This document shows positions 17,230-25,100 of a DNA stretch of 27,138 nt, piece after piece. The notes beneath the pieces were generated by a model. That model saw nothing but the letters and a program-made list of their open reading frames with translations, did no database searches and was not told the DNA's origin. The stretch is from an uncultured Oscillospiraceae bacterium. Lineage in GTDB: Bacteria > Bacillota > Clostridia > Oscillospirales > Acutalibacteraceae. The stretch is taken from positions 1-27,138 of the forward strand of contig CAJJPG010000011.1 in the NCBI GenBank assembly GCA_905193585.1, written 5' to 3'. Made by a program: the position numbers and the translations under genes. The first letter of the stretch is position 1, and every line of letters starts with the position of its first letter.

Positions 17230-19623
17230 ATGAAAAAAGCATTTTCCTTAAAAAAGAAGCTTCCCAAGGTATTGGCTGTTGCTTTGGCGGCCGCCTGCTT
17301 TGCGGGGGCGGTTCCGGCAAATGCGGCAGGGGTGACCCGCGCATACAGCACCATAGGCAGCTACGGCTCGTTTGAAGAGTATATGTGGTATTTATGCGAC
17401 AATGTGAAGGGCGACAAGGTGACCTTCACCACAGTTGACGGCGTAACGGGAATACCCGTTGTTACAAAAGGAGCAAACGAAGCAGCGGCAGACTGGGCAT
17501 CGCTTGCTACAAGGAATATGATGTTTTCGGCAGGCGGTAAATATCAGGTTTCATTCGCAATTAAGAGTACCGACGAAAGCGGTTGGTTCAAGCTTTCCGG
17601 CAAAAAGTTTTCGGAGGATTTAGCAACGCACGGCGATATTGTTTATAACAGTGTTTCGGTCGACGGTGCGGCAGCAGCAGAAGCTTATGTCGGCAACGAA
17701 TGGAAAAATGTTGTTGCGGAATTTACGGTTGACGGCATAAAACCTGTAAATCAGTTCCGTATTTATCTCCGCGGGAATGCGGGAACGCAGTTGACAATCA
17801 AGGATTTTGATGTCAAAGCGATTGAGGAAAAGGCCACACCGGATAGCATGGTCCCTACAAACGAGTCTACACTTGAGGGATGGGAAGAATACGGCAATGA
17901 CACAACACCGGATTATTGTAATATAGAATTATCAGATACTCAGGCAGATGATATTGGTTCGGTTCATTTCAAAAAAGATTTTACACAAAGTGCAGGAACC
18001 TCATTGGGTATTTCGCAAATGATAAAGGGAGCGGGTGTTGAGGAGGGAAAGACCTATACACTTGAATTAAATGTTAAAGGTACGTTTGCAGGTCCGCATG
18101 ATAAATTTTATATCGGATTTTCATGGACATTCGCAACATGGGCAGATGCCACCGGAGATAATTTCGCGATAACCTCCGATTATGTTGATTGGACAAATCT
18201 AAAATACGACTTTACAGTTACGCGCAAAGCCGATACACCGATAAAATTATGGGCAGGTGGATATGTCAGTGTAGATTGTTATATTGATAATATCAAGGTT
18301 TACGCAAAGGACGATAATACGAAAACCAATATATTAAATAACGGTAATTTTTATAAAACAAATTATACCGTAAAAAATTGGGACTCGATAGGCAGTTCAA
18401 ATCCGAATACTGAGTATTGCAAATTGGATATTTCAGACGAATGTGCCGATGATGCTGGTTCACTTCATTTCAAAAAAGATTTTACACAAAGTGCAGGAAC
18501 CTCATTGGGTATTTCGCAAATGATAAAGGGAGCGGGTGTTGAGGAGGGAAAGACCTATACACTTGAATTAAATGTTAAAGGTACGTTTGCAGGTCCGCAT
18601 GATAAATTTTATATCGGATTTTCATGGACATTCGCAACATGGGCAGATGCCACCGGAGATAATTTCGCGATAACCTCCGATTATGTTGATTGGACAAATC
18701 TAAAATACGACTTTACAGTTACGCGCAAAGCCGATACACCGATAAAATTATGGGCAGGTGGATATGTCAGTGTAGATTGTTATATTGATAATATCAAGGT
18801 TTACGCTAAAGACGACGCAAGCCGGACAAATCTTATTGCGAACGGTGATTTCTGTGAAAAAGAAGCCGTTGTGAGCGACAGCAGTGCTGTTGATAATTCT
18901 CCGTATATTGTTCAGAATGTTCCCGGTTTTGATATAGGCATGCTGGGCGTTGAGGGCGACAGGGATATATCCGTAGTTCCGGGCGGCTCTTATGACGGCT
19001 CAACAGCAGTGGAAATAAGAAGCGGCGACAAAAAAGAAAGGTATTTCCAGCAGCTTGAAGCAGACGCCGTAAAATTCGTCCTCGGCGATACCGCAGTTAA
19101 GGCGACCGGTCATTTTAAGGTTACCGCCGGAGGTACAGAGCCTAAAATATGGTTAGGCTTCGGAAAGTCATACGGCGGCGCAAACAGTGTGGGTCTTCAT
19201 TTTGCGAATTACCTTAAAAACGGCAAGCCGGATTCGGGCGAAAGCTTTTCGGTCCATGACGACGGCTGGTATTATTTTGAAAAAACAGTAGATAAGAGCA
19301 CCTTCAAAAATAAAATCAACAATATGACCGAGCTTGTATGGGTAAACTACATGTGCGGCATTGATGCCAGAGATAAAACCGGCGCCGCGAAATTTGATAA
19401 TGTTACCTGTGAAATAATTTCTTCCGCAGCGCCGGGAGACGCCAATAACGACGGCGAAATAAACATCCTCGATATGGTAAGAATGAAGAAATATTCAGCC
19501 GGCAATGAAAGCTTTGAAAATATAACCCGCGGTATGTGGCTGACAGAAAATACCGACGGCGCTGCGGCACTTGCGGCGCTTAAAAAGGTTATTATAGGCG
19601 CGTCAAGCGAATACGGAAAATAA
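17230..19623 (+). CDS. Secreted CBM-like protein with duplicated modules and degenerate dockerin
   Basis: 797 residues, no recognisable catalytic domain. A good GGAGG site (17216-17220) precedes ATG 17230. The signal peptide has a Lys-rich start (KKAFSLKKKLPK) and cleavage near VPANA. An N-terminal beta-sandwich module (about 38-200) is followed by two nearly identical modules of about 155 residues (about 213-365 and 382-533), each with GSVHF/GSLHF, an aromatic FYIGFSWTFATW strand and VDCYIDNIKVYAKDD. These resemble module 3 of the giant protein. A fourth CBM-like module (about 535-730) precedes a C-terminal dockerin (736-797). Its first loop DANNDGEINILD is canonical, but the second (TENTDGAAALAALKKVIIG) lacks the leading Asp. 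Most likely a glycan-binding, scaffold-attached or cell-surface accessory protein; the ligand is unknown. Confidence 0.82.
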   Translation: MKKAFSLKKKLPKVLAVALAAACFAGAVPANAAGVTRAYSTIGSYGSFEEYMWYLCDNVKGDKVTFTTVDGVTGIPVVTKGANEAAADWASLATRNMMFSAGGKYQVSFAIKSTDESGWFKLSGKKFSEDLATHGDIVYNSVSVDGAAAAEAYVGNEWKNVVAEFTVDGIKPVNQFRIYLRGNAGTQLTIKDFDVKAIEEKATPDSMVPTNESTLEGWEEYGNDTTPDYCNIELSDTQADDIGSVHFKKDFTQSAGTSLGISQMIKGAGVEEGKTYTLELNVKGTFAGPHDKFYIGFSWTFATWADATGDNFAITSDYVDWTNLKYDFTVTRKADTPIKLWAGGYVSVDCYIDNIKVYAKDDNTKTNILNNGNFYKTNYTVKNWDSIGSSNPNTEYCKLDISDECADDAGSLHFKKDFTQSAGTSLGISQMIKGAGVEEGKTYTLELNVKGTFAGPHDKFYIGFSWTFATWADATGDNFAITSDYVDWTNLKYDFTVTRKADTPIKLWAGGYVSVDCYIDNIKVYAKDDASRTNLIANGDFCEKEAVVSDSSAVDNSPYIVQNVPGFDIGMLGVEGDRDISVVPGGSYDGSTAVEIRSGDKKERYFQQLEADAVKFVLGDTAVKATGHFKVTAGGTEPKIWLGFGKSYGGANSVGLHFANYLKNGKPDSGESFSVHDDGWYYFEKTVDKSTFKNKINNMTELVWVNYMCGIDARDKTGAAKFDNVTCEIISSAAPGDANNDGEINILDMVRMKKYSAGNESFENITRGMWLTENTDGAAALAALKKVIIGASSEYGK
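17963..18305 (+). repeat. 343-bp perfect direct repeat, copy 1
   Basis: Every base from 17963 to 18305 matches 18464-18806 (offset 501 bp, so in frame). It encodes most of a CBM-like module. The sequence reads visibly more A/T-rich than the flanking coding sequence. Confidence 0.97.
18464..18806 (+). repeat. 343-bp perfect direct repeat, copy 2
   Basis: Second copy of the repeat at 17963-18305. The flanks diverge sharply: GGTTCGG versus GGTTCAC before it, and GCAAAGG versus GCTAAAG after it. This argues for recent gene conversion or duplication confined to this block. Confidence 0.97.
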
Positions 19624-19632
19624 TTAAATAAT

Positions 19633-19665
19633 AAAAGCCCGGTGCAAAGGGTGCATCGGGCTTTT
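19633..19665 (+). terminator. Rho-independent terminator or attenuator after the dockerin gene
   Basis: A 14-bp stem (AAAAGCCCGGTGCA with TGCATCGGGCTTTT, one G-U pair) and a 5-nt loop, ending in TTTT. It lies 9 bp after the dockerin stop and 17 bp before the GH78-like start. No promoter is evident after it, so partial readthrough into the enzyme genes is likely. Confidence 0.8.
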
Positions 19666-19682
19666 GCGTAACGGGTGAGAAA

Positions 19683-21173
19683 ATGCAAAATAAATCGGAT
19701 ACATATAAAAGACCGCTGAAGCACAAAAGAATCGAGCCGCAGGCTTTAGCAGAGGTATGCGCGGATAAATCCGCCTTTCAGGGATGGAAGATAAAAAAGC
19801 TTTCGGATATTTCTTTTCCCTTAACACTTGAAAAGGAAGAAATAATAATAGATTTCGGGGGCCACTTTACGGGTTATCTTAATATCGAGCTTGCGGGCAG
19901 ACCCGAGCACATACCCGATTCCCCCACAAATATAGCCTTTTCCTTTGCCGAGATGCCTATTGAGCTTGCCGAAACGGCGGAGGACAGCGAAAATTCACTG
20001 TCGGTCGGCTGGCTGCAAAACGATTTTAAAACAATAGCCTTTATGCCATATAAGGGCAGCCTTGAGCGCCGCTATTCGTTCAGATATTTAAAGCTGAAGC
20101 GTACTGATTCGGTGCGTTTTGCGGTTGATATAACCGCGCTGTATATCGACGCAGTGTCGGCGGTGGATATAGATGATGCGCTGCCCCTTAATACGGCGGA
20201 CAGCAAACTTGCCGCAATAGACAAAATATGCGTTAATACCCTTAAAGAGTGCGAGCAGGATGTTTTTGAGGACGGACCGAAACGCGACCGCAGGCTGTGG
20301 ATCGGCGATTTACGACTGCAGGCGCTGGTTGACTATGTGACCTTCCGCAATACCGACCTTATAAAGCGGTGCATTTACTTATTTGCCGAGCATTTAAACG
20401 AAAAGGGACTTGTGCCGCCCTGCGTATTTCCCGATACTCCGCCCTATGCCGACCAATGGTTTTACCTTGATTATTCGCTTTGCTTTGTGCTTTGCCTTGT
20501 CGATTATTTGGAAAATACAGGCGATAAAACGCTGCCCGATGAGCTTTACGGAATTGCGCTGCACCAAATAGAATATACCGACAGTGTTTTTGACAGAACG
20601 GCGGGAATAATTAACGAGAGCTTTTTTATAGACCACGGCAATTACGACCGCAGCACGGCGTCCCTCGGATATTTTGCCTATGTGCTGCGCAGTATGATAG
20701 GATTATCGGAAAAGCTCGGTAAGCACGCGGATAAATTCAAAGCTATTCTTAATGATGTAAATGCTGCTCTACTCTCAAAAAGGGACGGAAAAACAGGGCT
20801 TTTTACCGCGAAAAACGGCGAGATATCGTGGCAGTCGCAGGTGTGGGCGGCGCTTTCGGGCGCGTTGAGCTGCGAGGAAACGCGGGTCTTGCTTGAAAAA
20901 ACCGCCGAATATAACCCCGAAATACATATGTCCTCGCCCTTTATGACCCACTATTATTTAGAGGCGCTTTATTCCTGCAGAATGGCGGAAACGGCAAACG
21001 AATATATAAAGAGCTATTGGGGCGCGATTATAAACGCCGGGTTTGACTGCTGCCCCGAATGTTTCGATATTACAAACGACAGGGTAACGCCCTATTCTAA
21101 CCCCGTGCTAAACAGCGCCTGCCACGCATGGAGCTGCACGCCCTCGTACCTTATACGAAAGGGAAAGTCGTAA
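19683..21173 (+). CDS. Cytoplasmic GH78-like alpha-L-rhamnosidase-family enzyme
   Basis: 496 residues without a signal peptide, so it should act on imported oligosaccharides. The N-terminal part contains the IIIDFGGHFTGYLNIEL beta-domain motif typical of GH78. The catalytic (alpha/alpha)6 barrel carries DGPKRDRRLWIGD (D197 to D209; 20271-20309), aligned with the GH78 signature DxPxRExxxWxGD. The position usually occupied by the Glu general acid is Asp202 here, a conservative but functionally relevant change. It is shorter than many GH78 enzymes. The start at ATG 19683 has a GGTGAG site. It ends one base before the GH36-like gene. Family placement is solid; rhamnose specificity is inferred from family only. 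Confidence 0.8.
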   Translation: MQNKSDTYKRPLKHKRIEPQALAEVCADKSAFQGWKIKKLSDISFPLTLEKEEIIIDFGGHFTGYLNIELAGRPEHIPDSPTNIAFSFAEMPIELAETAEDSENSLSVGWLQNDFKTIAFMPYKGSLERRYSFRYLKLKRTDSVRFAVDITALYIDAVSAVDIDDALPLNTADSKLAAIDKICVNTLKECEQDVFEDGPKRDRRLWIGDLRLQALVDYVTFRNTDLIKRCIYLFAEHLNEKGLVPPCVFPDTPPYADQWFYLDYSLCFVLCLVDYLENTGDKTLPDELYGIALHQIEYTDSVFDRTAGIINESFFIDHGNYDRSTASLGYFAYVLRSMIGLSEKLGKHADKFKAILNDVNAALLSKRDGKTGLFTAKNGEISWQSQVWAALSGALSCEETRVLLEKTAEYNPEIHMSSPFMTHYYLEALYSCRMAETANEYIKSYWGAIINAGFDCCPECFDITNDRVTPYSNPVLNSACHAWSCTPSYLIRKGKS

Positions 21174-21174
21174 T

Positions 21175-22752
21175 ATGATAAACATTTTAAGAGAGCCGGA
21201 CGATATAAAAATCGAAAGCGAAGAGTATAACAAAGACTGCACGGTTGAAACCGAAATAAAGGACGAAAAGCTTTACATATATGTAACGGCGGCAGTAGCC
21301 CGCCCGCGCTTTATCTGCCTACGCTGGAATTACCGCGTTACCGAGCCTACCCGCATAATGGGGGATAAATGGGAGCGCTCCTACGGGGATATGGAATGGC
21401 ACTCGCTAAACGGGGAAATATTTATGCCGTGGTATTTTCTTGCAAACAGCGGCGATAAAACCGTGGGCTGCGGAGTTATGACGGGGGCCAGCAGCTTTGT
21501 AAGCTTTCAGTGCGACGCTTCGGGCTGCACGGCGTGGTTTGATGTTCGCTGCGGCGGCACAGGCGTAAGGCTTAACGGCAGACGACTGCTTGCGGGTGTT
21601 ATTGTATGCCGTGAATACAGCGGAATTTCAGCTTTCGCTGCGGCAAAAGCGTTTTGTCGCGTTATGTGCGAAAATCCCCGATTGCCCGAAAAGCCCGTAT
21701 ACGGCAGTAATAATTGGTACTACGCTTACGGTAAAAGCAGCCGCGCCGAGGTTATAAGGGATGCGGAAATAACCGCCGAGCTATCAGCGGGAAACGAGAA
21801 CAAACCGTTTACGGTAATAGACGACGGCTGGTCGGTTAATCCCTGCGCGGGACCGTGGGAACCGAATGAAAAGTTCGGTGATATGGCGAAAATTGCCGAA
21901 GAATTTAAAAAAATCGGGGTAAAACCCGGAATATGGATAAGGCCGCTTTGCGATAAGGAGCTTGAAAAGCTGCACCCGGAATGGTGCTTATCACGAATAA
22001 ATGACGGCGATACAAATACCGAGCCGTCATACTGCCTTGACCCCACCGTTCCCGAGGTTCGGGATTATGTAAGGTCTACCGTTCGCAAAATGACCGAATG
22101 GGGCTACGAGCTTATAAAGCACGATTACACCACCTACGACCTTTTCGGCTCGTTTGGCTGTATGCTTAACGGCAAAATAACCGCAAAGGACGGCTGGAGC
22201 TTTCATGACGAAAGCAAAACGAGCGCCGAAATAGTTTCGGAGCTTTACGGAGTAATAAGGGAAGCCGCGGGCGACGCGGTTGTTATCGCCTGCAATGCGG
22301 TATCGCATCTGTCCGCAGGGATTTTTGAGGTATACAGAACGGGCGACGACACAAGCGGCAGGCTTTGGAGCCGCACCCGCGCTTACGGCGTTAATACCCT
22401 TGCTTTCAGGCTTTGCCAGAACGACGCATTTTATAAGATTGACGCCGACTGTGTGGGGATAATCCCCGGTAAAATTGATTGGAGCCTTAATAGGCAGTGG
22501 CTGGATATTCTTTCTGTCAGCGGCAGTCCGCTTTTTATATCGGTCAAGCCCGATGATATTACCGACAGCATGAAAGAGGATATAAAAAAAGCGTTTTTCC
22601 GCAATTCCGAGCAAAATGATAAAGCCGTGCCACTTGACTGGCTTTATAACAATCAGCCGCAGTGCTGGCTTATAAACGGCGAAAAAAGAGAATACGATTT
22701 TGTGGAAAATTCTTACCCGGAATTACTTTCGGGCAGCACGCAAAGCTATTAA
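21175..22752 (+). CDS. GH36/GH27-like (clan GH-D) alpha-galactosidase family enzyme
   Basis: 525 residues, cytoplasmic (no signal). It starts 1 bp after the upstream stop, with a GAAAGGGAAAG site inside the preceding gene, so it is translationally coupled. A beta-rich N-terminal domain precedes a TIM barrel with VIDDGWS, KPGIWIRPL, then IKHDYTTYD containing the nucleophile Asp317 (22123-22125). VYRTGDDTSG follows with the candidate acid/base Asp392 (22348-22350), matching the GH36 R-x3-D arrangement. The usual reaction would be release of alpha-linked galactose or GalNAc from an oligosaccharide with retention. Substrate specificity cannot be decided from sequence reading alone. Its stop is 11 bp before the GH109-like start. 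Confidence 0.85.
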   Translation: MINILREPDDIKIESEEYNKDCTVETEIKDEKLYIYVTAAVARPRFICLRWNYRVTEPTRIMGDKWERSYGDMEWHSLNGEIFMPWYFLANSGDKTVGCGVMTGASSFVSFQCDASGCTAWFDVRCGGTGVRLNGRRLLAGVIVCREYSGISAFAAAKAFCRVMCENPRLPEKPVYGSNNWYYAYGKSSRAEVIRDAEITAELSAGNENKPFTVIDDGWSVNPCAGPWEPNEKFGDMAKIAEEFKKIGVKPGIWIRPLCDKELEKLHPEWCLSRINDGDTNTEPSYCLDPTVPEVRDYVRSTVRKMTEWGYELIKHDYTTYDLFGSFGCMLNGKITAKDGWSFHDESKTSAEIVSELYGVIREAAGDAVVIACNAVSHLSAGIFEVYRTGDDTSGRLWSRTRAYGVNTLAFRLCQNDAFYKIDADCVGIIPGKIDWSLNRQWLDILSVSGSPLFISVKPDDITDSMKEDIKKAFFRNSEQNDKAVPLDWLYNNQPQCWLINGEKREYDFVENSYPELLSGSTQSY

Positions 22753-22763
22753 GGAGAAGTGCT

Positions 22764-24041
22764 ATGAAGGAAAACATAAAAATAGGCATAATAGGGCTTG
22801 GTCAGCGCGGGGGCATAATGCTGGAAAACCCTATAATACCGATGATGAAGAACGGCGCGGGCATAGAAATAGCCGCGGTTTGCGACCTTTTGCCCGATAG
22901 GGTGACCGCAGCGGCGGAAAAACTGGAAAAGGTTGGATTTCCGCGCCCTACGGAGCTCACCGATTATAAGGAGCTGCTTAAAATAAAGGAGCTTGACGCG
23001 GTGTATATTGCCGTATCGTGGGAGGCGCACGCCGAGGTTGCCGTGGCGGCAATGCGCGCGGGAAAATACGTAGGACTTGAAGCGGGCGGAGCATATTCGA
23101 TTGACGACTGCTGCAAGCTTGTGCGCGCTTATGAGGAAACAGGCACGGAGCTTATGCTTATGGAAAACTGCTGCTACGGCAGGCGTGAGCTTATGGCGCT
23201 TAATATGGCGCGCAAGGGCGTTTTGGGCAATATTATGCACTGCTCGGGCGCATACTGCCACGATTTAAGGGAAGAAATTACAAGCGGCAAGGAAATACGG
23301 CATTACAGGCTGCGCAACTATATTCACCGCAACTGCGAAAACTACCCTACTCACGAAATAGGACCTATTGCAAAAATTCTTGATATAAACAACGGCAACC
23401 GCTTTTTAACGCTTTGTTCTGTTTCGTCAGCTGCAATGGGCCTGCACGAATACGCCATACAAAAAAAGGGCGCGGAGCACCCGCTTTCAAATATAAATTA
23501 CGCGCAGGGCGATGTTGTAACTACGGTTATTAAATGCGCGGGCGGGCAGACCGTTTGCCTTACCCTTAACACAACCCTGCCGCACGCATACTCGCGGAAA
23601 TTTGAGGTGCACGGTACAAAGGGTATGTATATGGAGGATAACGACAGCGTATTTTTGGACGGCAACGCTGAGCACACAAAAAACGAGTGGGAATGGAAGC
23701 CTATGTGGGGCAACGCCGCGCAGTATGAAAAGGAATACGACCACCCGCTCTGGCAAAACGGCGGAGTGGGGCAGGATATGCACGGCGGCATAGACCATCT
23801 TGTTTTTGCGGCGTTTGTAAACGCGGTTAAAACGGGAGCACACGCGCCGATAGATGTATATGACGCGGCAACCTATATGTGTATAACCGCATTGAGTGAG
23901 GAATCGGTCGCAAAGGGCGGCGCGCCCGTCGCTTTCCCGGATTTCACGGGCGGCAGATGGACAGAGCGCTCGGACATTGCCGATAACGAATATACCCTCG
24001 ATAAATTAAACAATGGCAGAGATATATACTTCGCCGACTGA
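22764..24041 (+). CDS. GH109-like Gfo/Idh/MocA family protein (NAD-dependent glycosidase or oxidoreductase)
   Basis: 425 residues. ATG 22764 is chosen over an in-frame upstream extension because AAGGAG lies at 22751-22756 and the nucleotide-binding motif IGIIGLGQRGG begins at residue 6. The Rossmann domain covers about 1-130. The common EKP motif of the family is replaced by EAGGAYSIDD. ENCCYGRRELMALN, GAYCHDLR and NYPTHEIGPIAK (Tyr194 and His197) match the layout of GH109, where a bound NAD performs transient C3 oxidation during glycoside cleavage. GH109 members include alpha-N-acetylgalactosaminidases, but related clades are plain oxidoreductases, so the reaction is tentative. It is grouped with GH78- and GH36-like enzymes that would act on imported oligosaccharides. 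Confidence 0.75.
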   Translation: MKENIKIGIIGLGQRGGIMLENPIIPMMKNGAGIEIAAVCDLLPDRVTAAAEKLEKVGFPRPTELTDYKELLKIKELDAVYIAVSWEAHAEVAVAAMRAGKYVGLEAGGAYSIDDCCKLVRAYEETGTELMLMENCCYGRRELMALNMARKGVLGNIMHCSGAYCHDLREEITSGKEIRHYRLRNYIHRNCENYPTHEIGPIAKILDINNGNRFLTLCSVSSAAMGLHEYAIQKKGAEHPLSNINYAQGDVVTTVIKCAGGQTVCLTLNTTLPHAYSRKFEVHGTKGMYMEDNDSVFLDGNAEHTKNEWEWKPMWGNAAQYEKEYDHPLWQNGGVGQDMHGGIDHLVFAAFVNAVKTGAHAPIDVYDAATYMCITALSEESVAKGGAPVAFPDFTGGRWTERSDIADNEYTLDKLNNGRDIYFAD

Positions 24042-24070
24042 ACGGCACAGATTATTTTAGGAGAACATAA

Positions 24071-24685
24071 ATGCTGAAATTAAAAACAGAAAATTGCCGA
24101 ATTGCCGCCGTTTATGATATGCGGTATGAAACGCCTGTTGATATAACCGACGGCAGCGGAAATTTCGGGAAACCCGTGTATACCCTTGAATCTCAGGATA
24201 TAACCAAAGAGAAAAAGCCCGAATTTACACCGTATAACGATTATTCCGTCCCCTATACGGAAACGGAAAACGGAATACTGCTGAATAAAGATTTCGGGGT
24301 TTCCCTAACGGCGGAGGAAACAGACGGCGGAATTGTATTGGAAATAAATTTCACAAATGAAGATGTGAGCGCATGCGGAATTTCCCTACCGTTCAGCTTT
24401 ATGGGGCAAAAGAACAATTCATGGGAGCGCCAGTTTACCGCTTCAAGCCCTTACCGCACGGCGGACGGCAAGCACCTTATGTTTTATCTTGTTCGACCCG
24501 ACGGTAAAAATCTGGTTTGCATTGCAGAGAACGAAACGGACGGCTACAGAATAAATTATTCGGATTTCCTTTGCGGGCACTATATCTACACGACCGCGAA
24601 TGTCCCATATCTTAGTGGTTGCCATTGCGTTCCTCGGAAAAAGTTTGCCAAAGCATTTTATTTGTCGCCCGTATCTCCTCCATAA
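24071..24685 (+). pseudogene. Truncated glycan-locus gene, broken by mobile-element junction
   Basis: A TAGGAG ribosome site 30 bp after the GH109-like stop precedes ATG 24071. About 178 residues read as a genuine beta-rich protein, with short segments such as SFMGQKNNSWERQFTASS and a YLVRPDGKNLVCIAENE strand. From about 24605 the frame runs into the antisense of mobC and ends at an accidental stop at 24685. The protein therefore lost its C-terminal part; the remaining N-terminal portion looks like the start of a larger sugar-active or carbohydrate-related protein. I do not recognise the family. The last about 25 residues are not native. Confidence 0.7.
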
Positions 24686-24944
24686 GCTTTCGCAACTGTG
24701 GAGTGGCGATAAAGTTTTTGGTACGGGCAACAATAAGCAACTGATTTAGGTTTGCACTTTCGCGACTGATTTTTGAAAGAATTTTATAATAGTCTGCCGG
24801 CGGTGCTTCTTTAGGCGAGAAGCCGTTTATCAGACTGCGGATATAGCTTTCTCTTGAGCATCTGCATTTGCCGACTTTTTTCATAAGTACAGCGTATTCT
24901 TCTTCTGACAAACGGAGTGGAATTTGAATGTTTCTGCTTCTCAT
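24612..24944 (-). CDS. mobC: MobC-like plasmid mobilization relaxosome protein
   Basis: 110 residues from ATG 24944, with an AAAGG site about 7 nt upstream. MRSRNIQIPLRLSEEEYAVL is the usual ribbon-helix-helix-like start of MobC proteins in Firmicute elements. SRESYIRSLINGF and NLNQLLIVAR, with the helical C-terminus ATNKMLWQTF, complete it. MobC assists the relaxase at oriT, opening DNA near nic. The relaxase normally follows directly but is missing here, because the sequence passes into the broken glycan gene at the mobC stop. A longer in-frame upstream reading exists but runs through the structured repeat and is not coding. Confidence 0.85.
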   Translation of the reverse strand: MRSRNIQIPLRLSEEEYAVLMKKVGKCRCSRESYIRSLINGFSPKEAPPADYYKILSKISRESANLNQLLIVARTKNFIATPQLRKLMEEIRATNKMLWQTFSEERNGNH

Positions 24945-24967
24945 TAGCACAACCTTTCTGCGGGGTT

Positions 24968-25049
24968 TTAGGGGGCGCGGGTGTCCGGTGGACACCTCTG
25001 CCGAAGGGCAGAAGCGCTGACCGAGCCGGCAGGCGAGACAGCCCCCTAA
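24968..25049 (-). repeat. Structured palindromic repeat upstream of mobC
   Basis: An outer stem TTAGGGGGC/GCCCCCTAA (24968-24976 with 25041-25049) encloses two further hairpins: GGTGTCC/GGACACC (24980-24996, 3-nt loop) and TCTGCC/GGCAGA (24997-25012, 4-nt loop). A near copy in inverted orientation interrupts parA at 25993-26057. It may be a mobile palindromic repeat, an RNA leader, or part of oriT. Confidence 0.7.
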
Positions 25050-25082
25050 CAAGCGAATTTGGATAGCCAAATTCAGTGCTTG
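25050..25082 (-). other. Long hairpin upstream of mobC, candidate oriT element
   Basis: GAATTTGG/CCAAATTC with an ATAG loop extends, past an AGT bulge, into CAAGC/GCTTG, giving 13 paired bases. It lies directly upstream of mobC, the usual position of oriT. No relaxase is present to support function, so the assignment rests on position and structure. Confidence 0.4.
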
Positions 25083-25100
25083 CTAAGACAACACCGCCTA

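Noticed and set aside
17866..18830. CRISPR-like or tandem repeat array
   Set aside because: Only two long coding repeats exist, without short repeat-spacer periodicity.
1829..19623. Cohesin domain or sortase LPXTG anchor in the secreted proteins
   Set aside because: None seen; the giant protein ends in a transmembrane helix with a long tail and the other two end in a phosphatase domain and a dockerin.
22027..22614. 195-codon minus-strand open frame inside the GH36-like gene
   Set aside because: Shadow of the catalytic barrel coding sequence; no start signal.
22662..22763. N-terminal extension of the GH109-like protein
   Set aside because: It overlaps the GH36-like gene; the AAGGAG site and the Rossmann motif both support ATG 22764.
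24945..25070. N-terminal extension of mobC
   Set aside because: It is translated from the structured palindromic repeat; the MobC family start is at 24944 with its own ribosome site.
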